A stretch of DNA of 56,373 bases, taken from the NCBI GenBank assembly GCA_945870455.1, contig CAMBSL010000004.1, positions 1 through 56,373 of the forward strand, given 5' to 3'. The notes beneath the pieces were generated by a model. It saw nothing but the letters and a program-made list of their open reading frames with translations. It was not told the DNA's origin and did no database searches. Position 1 is the stretch's first letter; each line of letters begins with the position of its first letter. Both the position numbers and the translations under genes were made by a program. Of this stretch, positions 35,128-44,067 are shown one piece after another. The stretch comes from Pirellula staleyi DSM 6068. Lineage in GTDB: Bacteria; Planctomycetota; Planctomycetia; Pirellulales; Pirellulaceae.

Positions 35128-36836
35128 TTCCGGCCTATCACCCCTCTACAACACACCTTGAACGTATGATTTGGATATTGCTACTTATCGGCCTTCTTGC
35201 CCACGCAACCTTGCTGCGGGCGCACTTCCAATGGATGTGGAATGCCGAGCACTTTCAGTTCTTTCCGGTCGCGTTAATGGCGGCAGCTTATTTGGCGTAT
35301 AAGCGTCGCGGGTTACTTTGGCAGCACAAAACAATCTATGATTCGGATGGACGCGTCCTCAAGTCGTCGCTTCCATCGTCGCGGGGTTGGGTTGTGTCGG
35401 CGGGACTTGCACTCGTGTCCATCGCCTTGTTTTTTGCACTTGTGCTTCAGTATCCCTTAGTGGGCTGGCATTGCTTTCTTGCGTTCACAGCGATCCTTTT
35501 GTTTGGATCCTACGGGATGCACGGCGTTTGGGCAATGATGCCCGTTTACGTCGTTTTACTTGTCATTAAGCCACTTCCTCAATTCCTTGAACAACCGCTT
35601 ACCATTCGACTGCAGCAAACCGCAACGCAGTTGGCGAGTTTTCTGCTGGATCTGGTTGGATTACTGCACTACAAGCAGGGTGTTGTCTTGGTTTCCGTTG
35701 GAAAGAGCTTTATGGCAGAGGAAGCATGTAGCGGAATCCGTTCCTTGTTTTCGAGCATTACAGCCATCGTATTTTGGGGGCTATTGAATCGCTACAGTTT
35801 GCGTCGAAATTGCATCAATGTCATTCAGACGGTTTTTTGGGTTCTGGTATTCAACGCGATTCGAATCGCGATCGTGATTTATGTTGAGGAGAAGTTCGGT
35901 TTTTCGATTGCAACGGGCTGGCGGCACGATGTATTAGGTTTCGTGATTTTCCTGTTCATTTTTGGGATGGTGCTGAGCATGGATCAGCTTTTGGCATCCC
36001 TCATCGAACCACATTTACTAGACGATACCGACGAAGCGATCGAGGAATCGAGGCAACACATACCGAAAATTGGCTGGACGAATTGGTTGAGATGGGCCGG
36101 TAATCGGACCTCGTTGATCGCATGGTGTGCGCTATTTGGATTAATCGCATTATTTGGCGGACAATTGATTTTTATGCGGCCTGATGGTGTCTTTGAAAAT
36201 ACGTACGCCGAGCGACTTGCAGCTCCGGACAAAGAGTGTTTGCCAGACGAGTTGAGTGGTTGGAAATTGGAAGGCTTCGAGCATGTGACCCGACCTGAAC
36301 AGGATTTGCAAGGATCGGATTCTTTCGTATGGACTTACCGCGACCGGGCAGAAAGAGTGATCGTTTCGTTGGACGGGTCGTTCAACGATTATCACAACCT
36401 ACAAGTTTGTTATTGGGCTCTCGGGTGGCAGGTCAAAACCAATGCGTTTTACACACCTATTACCAAGAGAATTCAGAACGAAATCGACGGGTCTGGCGAA
36501 TTTACCCTTTTAAGACTCGATAAGGCGACTGGAGAGCAAGGATTAGTAATTTTTTCCGCCATCGATCGTCGTGGAGAAGTCGTTCCTAAACCCTTGGATG
36601 CAACGAGCGATAGATTGATTTTTTTGATGGATCGCTTCGAGAGTACTCTCCGTTTTGCGGTTGGACTTGCACCCAAAGCAAGCCAGCGTCTGACGACGTT
36701 CGTACCACCCGTTTCGACGATCCAAATGGTATACATGCCAAGTCATTCGATTGAGGAAGCAGATGTGAATCGTTTACGTCGTTTCTTCTTCGGGATACGC
36801 GAGCGGATACAGCAGTCGCCACGATTCAAGCCGTAG
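35115..36836 (+). CDS. Exosortase fused to EpsI-like domain (exosortase U type), copy 1
   Basis: A 573-residue membrane protein; ATG at 35166 (MIWILLLIGLLAHATLLR) is an alternative start. About eight helices span residues 18-300. The exosortase catalytic triad is visible: Cys205 in AEEACSGIRSLF, Arg250 in FNAIRIAIVI and His271 in GWRHDVLGF. A further helix (about 338-358) precedes an EpsI-like periplasmic domain, about 370-565 (LSGWKLEGFEHV ... VSTIQMVYMPSHSIEE). Exosortases are thought to cleave PEP-CTERM proteins at the membrane and transfer them to an extracellular anchor, and they co-occur with exopolysaccharide loci. A PEP-CTERM gene and a second paralogue follow. The fusion of both domains fits the planctomycete type called exosortase U. 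Confidence 0.88.
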   Translation: MRVVIPAYHPSTTHLERMIWILLLIGLLAHATLLRAHFQWMWNAEHFQFFPVALMAAAYLAYKRRGLLWQHKTIYDSDGRVLKSSLPSSRGWVVSAGLALVSIALFFALVLQYPLVGWHCFLAFTAILLFGSYGMHGVWAMMPVYVVLLVIKPLPQFLEQPLTIRLQQTATQLASFLLDLVGLLHYKQGVVLVSVGKSFMAEEACSGIRSLFSSITAIVFWGLLNRYSLRRNCINVIQTVFWVLVFNAIRIAIVIYVEEKFGFSIATGWRHDVLGFVIFLFIFGMVLSMDQLLASLIEPHLLDDTDEAIEESRQHIPKIGWTNWLRWAGNRTSLIAWCALFGLIALFGGQLIFMRPDGVFENTYAERLAAPDKECLPDELSGWKLEGFEHVTRPEQDLQGSDSFVWTYRDRAERVIVSLDGSFNDYHNLQVCYWALGWQVKTNAFYTPITKRIQNEIDGSGEFTLLRLDKATGEQGLVIFSAIDRRGEVVPKPLDATSDRLIFLMDRFESTLRFAVGLAPKASQRLTTFVPPVSTIQMVYMPSHSIEEADVNRLRRFFFGIRERIQQSPRFKP

Positions 36837-37228
36837 ATTAAGCGACAAATCGACCGAATGAACGTCAAAAAGTTGGCCCTTTCGAGGAGGGTTGATTTTT
36901 TCCTGCTGTTTGCGCCAACCAAAATTACAAAAGCTTGTTCAACGCTGAGCATCTTCAACCCCAAGGGGGGTGGCAACGAAGAATCCGCTTATGGCAATCC
37001 GGTCTCCTCAAAATCAATGTAAAGGTGTGCCAATGCACAAAGCGGCCCGCTGTCCGCGTTTTACTCGAGTTCCAACTCGGCAAAGTGCCGTCGATATCCA
37101 ATCCGAATCGGATTAGGATGGACAAACGCAAGAATGAAAAAGTGGAAGTTTTCTCGCCCAAAACTTGCATTTCGAAGGCGAGTATGGTTCAATCGTAAGT
37201 TGCGGTGTTTCTCCTCCAGGAGTCGGTT
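36837..37228. other. Upstream region of the PEP-CTERM gene
   Basis: A gap of about 390 bases with no recognisable gene. It contains the palindrome at 37100-37114 and a strong ribosome site (CCAGGAG, about 37215-37221). I looked for a sigma-54 -24/-12 element, as in some PEP-CTERM systems, and found none with correct spacing. Confidence 0.4.
37100..37114. promoter_or_regulatory. 15-base palindrome upstream of the PEP-CTERM gene
   Basis: AATCCGA-A-TCGGATT, a perfect inverted repeat with a one-base centre, 115 bases before the start codon. Its size fits an operator for a dimeric regulator. Confidence 0.35.
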
Positions 37229-37855
37229 ATGATTCGTGTATTTTGTTTTTGTGTAATGATTCTGGCATCGGCGCGTGTGTCAACGGCTGGCTTAGTAACG
37301 ATTGATGCGATGGTTCCAGGACCGTTCCCGACGTCTCCGTCATTTCTGAATGCTTCAGGCGTTGGCATTAACAATGTGACGAGAACCCTCACAGGAACCG
37401 GTAGCCTCGGTTTTAGTGGTGCGGGCGAAGCAAATCTTGGCCTCCACGCTGGTCAGACAGGCACGCTCACCTATGCCTTCAGTTCTCCACTAACCTTTTC
37501 AGATTTTAGTGTTGCTTCGAATGCGAATTGGCTCATGGAACTCAACGTCACGTCGAACAATTTGTCGGCTTTTACGGTTACTGGATTTGTGAATTCAACG
37601 TCTTATGGGCCGCTGACGGGTACAGGAGGAATTATTAACGCTAATTTCCTGAGTGCGAGTAATGGTAACATTAATTCTTTGTCATTCCTGTTTGAGACGA
37701 CGGGTCCTATTGGTAATTTCGAGACGATCTCTGTCAACTCTGTTCGGGCGGTTCCAGAGCCTGCAAGCCTGCTGACGGCCGGTGCGTTCAGCCTAATCGG
37801 GGGTTTGGTGTACCGACGACGCAAAGCGAAGAAGATGAAAACGTTGACCGCGTAA
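37229..37855 (+). CDS. Short PEP-CTERM sorting-signal protein
   Basis: A 208-residue exported protein. ATG 37229 is chosen over a GTG at 37205 because CCAGGAG precedes it and a signal peptide begins there (MIRVFCFCVMILASARVSTA|G). The C-terminus is a full PEP-CTERM signal: VPEPASL from residue 175, a hydrophobic helix (LTAGAFSLIGGLVY) and the basic tail RRRKAKK. The body is rich in Ser, Thr, Gly and Asn (NNVTRTLTGTGSLGFSGAGEA), like other PEP-CTERM beta-sandwich proteins, and is often considered a glycosylation target. It is likely the substrate of one or both neighbouring exosortases. It has its own terminator, so it may be expressed at a different level. Confidence 0.9.
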   Translation: MIRVFCFCVMILASARVSTAGLVTIDAMVPGPFPTSPSFLNASGVGINNVTRTLTGTGSLGFSGAGEANLGLHAGQTGTLTYAFSSPLTFSDFSVASNANWLMELNVTSNNLSAFTVTGFVNSTSYGPLTGTGGIINANFLSASNGNINSLSFLFETTGPIGNFETISVNSVRAVPEPASLLTAGAFSLIGGLVYRRRKAKKMKTLTA

Positions 37856-37884
37856 GTTAAGGTCGTCTAAACATTGAAACAAGG

Positions 37885-37912
37885 AATCTCCGTCGATGAC
37901 GGAGATTTTTTT
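37885..37912 (+). terminator. Rho-independent terminator after the PEP-CTERM gene
   Basis: A perfect 10-bp stem (AATCTCCGTC, loop GAT, GACGGAGATT) followed by T residues, 30 bases after the stop codon. It would separate the PEP-CTERM transcript from the second exosortase gene. Confidence 0.9.
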
Positions 37913-38054
37913 GGCCACTTCTTACTGGATTTCTTTGATTGGAAGGAAAGATCGGGAATGACTCGATTTTCCCTCTAGTATCGTTTCCACGCCGCAGTTT
38001 TGGAACTAAGCTTCGGAGTCACTCACTGCCGATTTTTTTCCACGTTGACTAATT

Positions 38055-39704
38055 ATGCCCAGTTTGCCTCTGGTACTACTGCTAACCGCAATCTTCGGCC
38101 ATGCATTTTCACTGTGGCTGCACGCAAACCGGATGCTCGCGACCGAGCACTACTCGTTTTTTCCGATTGGAATACTCGGGGCGGTGGTTATTTGGAGGCA
38201 ACGCCGCGTAGAAATTGCCTCTGTGGCCAACAAAGCGAATCCCACCATTGCGATCGCCATTCTGGGACTTTCCATTGTCAGCGTATTATTGGCGACTCTC
38301 TTGACGAGCGGTTTTTTGGGCTGGCTTTCGTTCTTGCTATTCCTGTTCGGTTTTTTTTACATGTGCTTTGGCAGCTCAGGGCTTGTGCGTGCATTGCCTG
38401 TTTTGGCAATGCTCTTGGTTTTGACGCCACAACCAGCCGTAATAGATGGCAAGCTGATTCTCAATATGCAGTATGTCGCTAGCTCTCTAGCTAGTTTGGG
38501 TCTAGACGAACTCGGAATCATTCACGTTCGGCAGGGCGTGTTGCTCGTCGCCGCGTCTCAGAGTTTTTTAGCCGAGGAGGCCTGTAGTGGCATTCGCTCA
38601 TTTTTCTCGACCATTGCGGGCACTGTGTTTTGGGGCTTGTTGCATCGATACTTTCTACCACGACATTTGCTCAATTTGGTTCAGGCTATATTTTGGGTGA
38701 TCGTTTTCAATTCGGCACGCATTGTGTTGGTTGTCCTGGTTGAGGAGTGGAGCGACTACTCGGTGTCCTCCGGTTGGAAGCATGATTTACTCGGCTTCAT
38801 CATATTCTTTTGCATCGGTGGAATGGTACTCTGCACCGATAGCTTGTTTCGCGCATTTGTACCCCTAAAAAGGGTAGATCGAGATGAGAGTGAGGAAACC
38901 GAAAAGATTGAAATAGCAGCTCCAACGCCAACGCCAGAGGAATGGAGATTCCCCGTCTGGGCATTGCCAGAACGCCAGTGGGTTTTACCAATCGCAGGAG
39001 TATTTGCCTTGGTTGGAATTCTAGGCTTACGCGTCTTTTCGCTAGCTCCCGCCGAATCCGTACTTGCTGGCGCGTTGCCGGCGGTAAATGAATCAACGAT
39101 TCCCAAAACGATTGGGAACTGGTCGGTGACAGGTTATCGTGAAGTTAAACGAACGTTGGACGACTTGCAGGGAGAACGCTCTTGGGTTTGGGAGCTGAGC
39201 AACGGACCCCGGAAGATATCGATTTCGGTCGACGGAGATTGGGCTGATTACCATGATCTGGGGGAGTGCTATTCGGCCATGAATTGGATTTTGACGCGTA
39301 ATTTCCTCTATCCCAGCCTCCAAAGTATTGTAGATGGAATAGTTGATTCGAGCTTACCGTCCTGCACTCGGCTCGATATGCGACGGTTATCGGGGGAACA
39401 AGGAATAGTGTATTATTCAGTCGTCGACCGTACAGGGCACATTGTTTTGCCGCAAACCTATTTAGGCCGCGAAACCGTTGTTTATTTGCGCGAGAAGATC
39501 GTGAACCAATTGAGGGCTGTTTTTTGGCTGCCGATGAACCGAATGCTTCGAGAGACGACATTCGCTCCACCGGTCAGTACTGTTCAAATACTTTATTTAC
39601 CCAAAGAAAAACTGACCGATCGGGAAATAGCCGAACTACAGGAGTTGTATTTGCAGATCCGAGCGATCCTATTAGTTGACAAACGTTTTGGAGGCGTTAA
39701 ATGA
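38055..39704 (+). CDS. Exosortase fused to EpsI-like domain (exosortase U type), copy 2
   Basis: A 549-residue paralogue of the protein at 35115-36836 with the same layout. It has a multi-helix membrane part, triad Cys177 in AEEACSGIRSFF, Arg222 in FNSARIVLVV and His243 in GWKHDLLGF. A helix at about 308-325 follows, then an EpsI-like domain at about 335-545 (IGNWSVTGYREVKRTL ... PPVSTVQILYLPKEKL). Both catalytic sets are intact, so both copies should be active. The two differ widely outside the motifs, which speaks for an old duplication. The TPR gene starts inside its stop (ATGA overlap), so the two are coupled. Confidence 0.88.
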   Translation: MPSLPLVLLLTAIFGHAFSLWLHANRMLATEHYSFFPIGILGAVVIWRQRRVEIASVANKANPTIAIAILGLSIVSVLLATLLTSGFLGWLSFLLFLFGFFYMCFGSSGLVRALPVLAMLLVLTPQPAVIDGKLILNMQYVASSLASLGLDELGIIHVRQGVLLVAASQSFLAEEACSGIRSFFSTIAGTVFWGLLHRYFLPRHLLNLVQAIFWVIVFNSARIVLVVLVEEWSDYSVSSGWKHDLLGFIIFFCIGGMVLCTDSLFRAFVPLKRVDRDESEETEKIEIAAPTPTPEEWRFPVWALPERQWVLPIAGVFALVGILGLRVFSLAPAESVLAGALPAVNESTIPKTIGNWSVTGYREVKRTLDDLQGERSWVWELSNGPRKISISVDGDWADYHDLGECYSAMNWILTRNFLYPSLQSIVDGIVDSSLPSCTRLDMRRLSGEQGIVYYSVVDRTGHIVLPQTYLGRETVVYLREKIVNQLRAVFWLPMNRMLRETTFAPPVSTVQILYLPKEKLTDREIAELQELYLQIRAILLVDKRFGGVK

Positions 39705-41317
39705 GATTTCTGTTTCATCAATTCCTTCAACTGCTTGGAAACGTAACCGAATTCTTTGAATTCATATTGACGAGCGTCTTTCCTAAGTGGAATGGGGATG
39801 GGGCCCGGAAGCCCTGGCATTGGTTTTTGCGATTGACTCTGCTGCCGTGGACCATTCTTCGAGCTCTATTTTTAACTTTGGTGGCGGTTGTCTCGTTTCC
39901 ATTCAGCCGAATTTTTAAGATGGATCGCGAGGGACGAATCAATCTCTATTGGGGATTGCCATCAGTCATTGGATTTAGCATTGTGACAGCAGTGGTTATC
40001 TCATCGTTCATCAATGGAAGTTCCGTCGAGACTCGATACCAGAATAAAATGCAATCGGCTATTCGTCTAAAGGATTTCAAGCAAGCAAAACTACTTTGTA
40101 GTCGACTGATGACGGGCTCAGCTAACCCCGACCCGGACATTCTCTTAACGTACGCGGATTTGCTTGACAAAACAGGCGAAACGGGTCGGGCTGAATCCAT
40201 CATTCAGAAATTGGCACCTGATGAAACTGTTGGCAATGCAAAGGCTCACCGGTTGCGTGCAATGCAAATTGCTAGGATGACAGACCGTGGCAATGATCCG
40301 GAATTGATGCGAAAACTGCGCTGGCACTTGGAAAAAAGTGGTGCAACGACCACCCCCGAGCTCAATCAAATCTGGGCAGCATACTACATTGCTGTCGGGC
40401 AATCGGGCCTAGCGGCTGAGCACTGGGAAAAGGCTGCCAAAGAGGACCCCAGGTTCTTGTTATCACTTGCGGATTTGTACACTAAGTTGGGAAACTCGTC
40501 TGGAGTGACGCGTACGTTGCGAGATGCGAAGAATTATTTCGAGAATGCGATAAAAAACGACCCCTTTAATACGGAGTCGCGTTTGACACTGGCTGCGATT
40601 TATTTACGCCAGGAGAAATTTGAGGATGCCGAACGCGTATTGCAAGACGGGTGTCGATTGCAGCCAGATGCTCGGATCACTCGAGCTACGGCCGAGTATT
40701 TCGTATTGCAACACGATCGCAAGGTTTTGGAGGGACGAAGCGTTGGAGAACAATTGGCAATGCTCCAAAAAGCTTTGTCGATTGACATCAACTGTGTTCC
40801 AATTTATCAACGCCTCATCACGCAGTTTCGACGAGGAGCGCCCGAATCCGAAACCGGGATTGAGAGCATGTTGACTTCGACAATTGCACGGGGCGAATCA
40901 ACAGCGCTGGCCCATTTTGCTCTCAGCAACGTGTATTGGTTACAGGGGAAAAGCAGCGAAGCGGATCGGGAACTACAACAAGCGTACAAGCAGGACAGCA
41001 GTTTTGCGGTGATCGCGAATAACCTGGCATGGATGTTAGCAACCCGCGAGCCCCCTGAGCTTGAGCAGGCCCTGGAAATAATAACGGCAGTTTTGAAGAA
41101 CGAGCCGAGTGTCGCCCAGTTCAGGGATACCTATGCGACGATACTGATGAAACAAGGGGATCACGAACAAGCAATCGCGGAATTTGAAAAAGCACTGCCT
41201 GGGCTAACGGACCGAACGACGGTTCATCAGAATCTGGCTAGTTTATATCGTGAAATCGGACATGCCGCGATGGCAACAGAGCATGAGAAATTGGCTGAGG
41301 AATTAAAGAAGGAGTAG
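39701..41317 (+). CDS. Membrane-anchored TPR protein of the exosortase/polysaccharide locus
   Basis: A 538-residue protein. Two hydrophobic segments at about 42-66 (LRLTLLPWTILRALFLTLVAVVSF) and 85-103 anchor it to the membrane. The remainder is helical tetratricopeptide repeats, for example AEHWEKAAKEDPRFLLSLADLYTKLG, NTESRLTLAAIYLRQEKFEDAERVL and DTYATILMKQGDHEQAIAEFEKALP. TPR proteins are common partners of exosortase loci and of polysaccharide secretion (as scaffolds for outer-membrane export or co-polymerase). Its start overlaps the stop of exosortase 2. Likely a periplasmic scaffold linking sorting and export; that role is inferred. Confidence 0.82.
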   Translation: MRFLFHQFLQLLGNVTEFFEFILTSVFPKWNGDGARKPWHWFLRLTLLPWTILRALFLTLVAVVSFPFSRIFKMDREGRINLYWGLPSVIGFSIVTAVVISSFINGSSVETRYQNKMQSAIRLKDFKQAKLLCSRLMTGSANPDPDILLTYADLLDKTGETGRAESIIQKLAPDETVGNAKAHRLRAMQIARMTDRGNDPELMRKLRWHLEKSGATTTPELNQIWAAYYIAVGQSGLAAEHWEKAAKEDPRFLLSLADLYTKLGNSSGVTRTLRDAKNYFENAIKNDPFNTESRLTLAAIYLRQEKFEDAERVLQDGCRLQPDARITRATAEYFVLQHDRKVLEGRSVGEQLAMLQKALSIDINCVPIYQRLITQFRRGAPESETGIESMLTSTIARGESTALAHFALSNVYWLQGKSSEADRELQQAYKQDSSFAVIANNLAWMLATREPPELEQALEIITAVLKNEPSVAQFRDTYATILMKQGDHEQAIAEFEKALPGLTDRTTVHQNLASLYREIGHAAMATEHEKLAEELKKE

Positions 41318-41543
41318 CGAAGGCATGGGCGGTGCGACAATGATCAGTTGAGACAACAAAGGTCGCACCCGATGGCATCGGAGACGTAGAATTGCACCTA
41401 ACGTTGGTCTTGCAATTGACTTTTTCGGACGTTTTCCCGTTTAGATTCCCGCTTTGAGATGGTAGTATTGAGCGTTCGTTGACATTAAAAACGGGGCGAA
41501 GATTGCCACTGCAAGCCTCACGTCACTTAAATTAGATTTTTTC

Positions 41544-43943
41544 ATGTTAACTCCTGCCGGCCGATATGACGAAAATTCTGCTTTCAGCGGCCAAATTGTC
41601 ACGCCGTTTCAAGAGGACATAGGGATTCCGAAGATTGACCTCTACGGGGCAATTCTTCGACGCAAGTTCATCATTATCTTATTTGCATTTTTTGGTGCTG
41701 GGGTTGGCTACTTAGTCTACAGCCAAGCGAAGCCGTTTTATGCGTCGTCACTCAGACTGATGATTTGGGTCCAGACGCCACCGACCATCGTCAATGGCGA
41801 AATCGTGCCTCAAACGGTTTCGATGGCGAAACAGCAAAGTCTCATTGCCAGCAATTTGGTTCTTTCAAATGCAATTCGCTCGGGGGAGTTCGAAAAACTG
41901 GATACTTTCAAAGGCTCTCTTGGACCCGTTGGGGCTCTAAAGAAGATGCTCAAGGTCATGCCGGTTGAAAAGAATGCCGATGCACTGGACCTGACCTTGA
42001 CGGGCCCTGTGATCGAGGAATTGCCCCAAATGCTAGAACAAATAGTCGAAGCATACAAAACGATCATTGAGGACGACACATTAAGCGCTGGTAAAGAGGC
42101 GATTGGGTTAATCGAACGCCTTCAGCAACGTCTAGAGGAAGATCAAAAAGCGGACCAAACGAAGTATTACAGCTTGTTAAAGAATCTCAACTTGACATCG
42201 GAAAACGAAGCTGGAAAGTGGGTCAATCCCTCCACGGCAGATATTCAACGTCTCAAAAATGAACGGGACGTGTCCTCGAAGTTGCTTGCGGAATTGGACC
42301 AAAAGTTGAAGGCCCTCCGGGCGGCTTTCGAAGGAGAAACCAATTTGAGCAAGCAACTGATTTTGATTGAAGCGAAAAAGGCCCTTCAGGTTCCAGAGGA
42401 ACGAATGGATGCCGATCTTGAAAAGGTTCGCGGAAATGTGATAAGGGTTCAGAGTAGATTGGATGCTCTGGACGGGCGGATTTTTGATCTCACAACACAG
42501 CGTGATGAATTGCGAAAGCAGTTTGGCCCTCGCCACCAAACAATCGCAACTCTTGAAAATTCCCTACAGGCGTTTAGTGTGAAACGGAGCGAAATGGTTG
42601 AGGAATTGGAAAGCTTAAATGCGGGTGTTGAAACGAAAATCGAGGGGCTAAAGATAGTCGATTCGCAGAACGATACCAGGACAAAGGATATCGATCTTCT
42701 GGAATTGTACGAGACAAAGCTAAGGATTGAACAGAACATCGCAAACAAGCAATTCAATAAGGTATCCGAAGAGATTCAAAATCTTGAGACCAGGTCGAAG
42801 GTGATTGCGGCCGATGTGGCGGAAGTGAACATGCTCAAAACCCAAATCAATGAGCGCCGAGACGCCGTGGCGAAAATTCTTGATAAACTGTCTGCCATCA
42901 ATGTGCTGTCAACCAACTACACAACCACAAAAGTCCGTGTCATCGATCCGGCGTCTGGGGCGATTCAAGTCGCGCCCAAGTTGTTGACCTATCTTTCCAT
43001 TGCGACTCTCATTGCATCCATGCTCGGCGTTGGGCTTGCAATTTTAATCGATCAAAGCGATTTGGCGTATCGAACGCCACTCGACATTCAGCACAGCCTC
43101 GGCGTACCGGTAATCTGCAAGATTCCGAAGATCAAAACCAAGAAGGCTCTTTCGGGCCAATCCGCGTCACCGATCCTGGTGACTGTTCATAATCCCCAAT
43201 CGCCAGCCTCAGAAACCTTTCGCGCAGCCCGGACGGCACTGTTGTTCTCAGCGCAACAAAACAGCACCAAGGTGTTTTTGTTCACGAGTCCATCACCTGG
43301 GGATGGCAAGTCTACGAGCGCAAGCAACCTAGCGGTATCGCTCGCGCAAGCCAAGAAACGGGTCGTTTTAGTTGACGCAGACTTCCGCCGGCCAAGAGTT
43401 CAGCAAAATTTTGGCATCGATATTGAGCCCGGTTGCGTGGAAGCGTTGAACGGAACGCTCAGTCTCGATGAAGCCATCCGTCCATGCGAGTTCCAATCCA
43501 ACTTGTTTCTATTGACGTCGGGCGGCCGTCCGAAGGATGCCGCTGAATTGATTGCATCGACCGAATTTACAGACCTGATTAAACAGCTTCGAGAAAAATT
43601 CGATATCGTGATTATCGATTCGCCGCCTATTCTACCCGTTGCGGATTCCACAAGTTTGTCGTCGGTAGTAGACGGCGTCTTCCTAGTAATTCGAATCCGT
43701 AAAGGGGTCATGCTTGCGGCCAGCAAGGCCAAAGAAAGACTTGACATGGTTCAAGCAAAGATACTGGGTGTGATTGTTAATGGAATGGACGAAAACGTTT
43801 ACTACAGTGAGTATGGAACGTACTACCGCGGTGCTTACTATTCCGGAAGTGGTCGATACTACGAAAACCAAAATTCGAACTATGCTGAAAAGTCTGTACG
43901 AGAAGCCAAACGTTCTAGCAAAAAATCGGATGTCGAGGTTTAA
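41544..43943 (+). CDS. Wzc-like polysaccharide co-polymerase and tyrosine autokinase
   Basis: A 799-residue protein. The N-terminal Wzz part has a membrane segment at about 41-59 and periplasmic coiled-coil helices (about 200-450), and a second segment lies at about 480-500. The BY-kinase domain has Walker A FTSPSPGDGKSTSASNLA (Lys589), Walker A' VVLVDADFRRP and Walker B IVIIDSPP. The C-terminus holds about ten tyrosines in a short stretch (about 753-780), the usual autophosphorylation cluster. Such proteins control chain length and export of extracellular polysaccharides. No outer-membrane Wza-like porin is present in the window. It is the last gene of the locus. Confidence 0.93.
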   Translation: MLTPAGRYDENSAFSGQIVTPFQEDIGIPKIDLYGAILRRKFIIILFAFFGAGVGYLVYSQAKPFYASSLRLMIWVQTPPTIVNGEIVPQTVSMAKQQSLIASNLVLSNAIRSGEFEKLDTFKGSLGPVGALKKMLKVMPVEKNADALDLTLTGPVIEELPQMLEQIVEAYKTIIEDDTLSAGKEAIGLIERLQQRLEEDQKADQTKYYSLLKNLNLTSENEAGKWVNPSTADIQRLKNERDVSSKLLAELDQKLKALRAAFEGETNLSKQLILIEAKKALQVPEERMDADLEKVRGNVIRVQSRLDALDGRIFDLTTQRDELRKQFGPRHQTIATLENSLQAFSVKRSEMVEELESLNAGVETKIEGLKIVDSQNDTRTKDIDLLELYETKLRIEQNIANKQFNKVSEEIQNLETRSKVIAADVAEVNMLKTQINERRDAVAKILDKLSAINVLSTNYTTTKVRVIDPASGAIQVAPKLLTYLSIATLIASMLGVGLAILIDQSDLAYRTPLDIQHSLGVPVICKIPKIKTKKALSGQSASPILVTVHNPQSPASETFRAARTALLFSAQQNSTKVFLFTSPSPGDGKSTSASNLAVSLAQAKKRVVLVDADFRRPRVQQNFGIDIEPGCVEALNGTLSLDEAIRPCEFQSNLFLLTSGGRPKDAAELIASTEFTDLIKQLREKFDIVIIDSPPILPVADSTSLSSVVDGVFLVIRIRKGVMLAASKAKERLDMVQAKILGVIVNGMDENVYYSEYGTYYRGAYYSGSGRYYENQNSNYAEKSVREAKRSSKKSDVEV

Positions 43944-44000
43944 GGTATTGGTTTAGAATCCTCTAACTGGAACGCCCTTTGAAACTATCTAGTTATTTCT

Positions 44001-44040
44001 CAAAAACCTAATGCGTTAGCGATAGTCACCGCAATTAGGT
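44001..44040 (-). terminator. Hairpin between convergent genes, probable minus-strand terminator
   Basis: ACCTAATGCG (44006-44015) pairs with CGC-a-ATTAGGT (44030-44040) with one bulged base. On the minus strand it is followed by TTTTTGAG. It lies after the broken beta-propeller gene and close to the wzc-like stop, and may serve both directions. Confidence 0.5.
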
Positions 44041-44067
44041 ACGTGGCTGCCTGTGGCTGGAACTCAG

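Noticed and set aside
36837..37228. Possible sigma-54 promoter before the PEP-CTERM gene
   Set aside because: A TTGCA element is present near 37165, but no GG at the required distance upstream.
41401..41450. TTGACT and TTTAGA as a promoter for the Wzc-like gene
   Set aside because: The -10 match is poor for either spacing, so it is not called.
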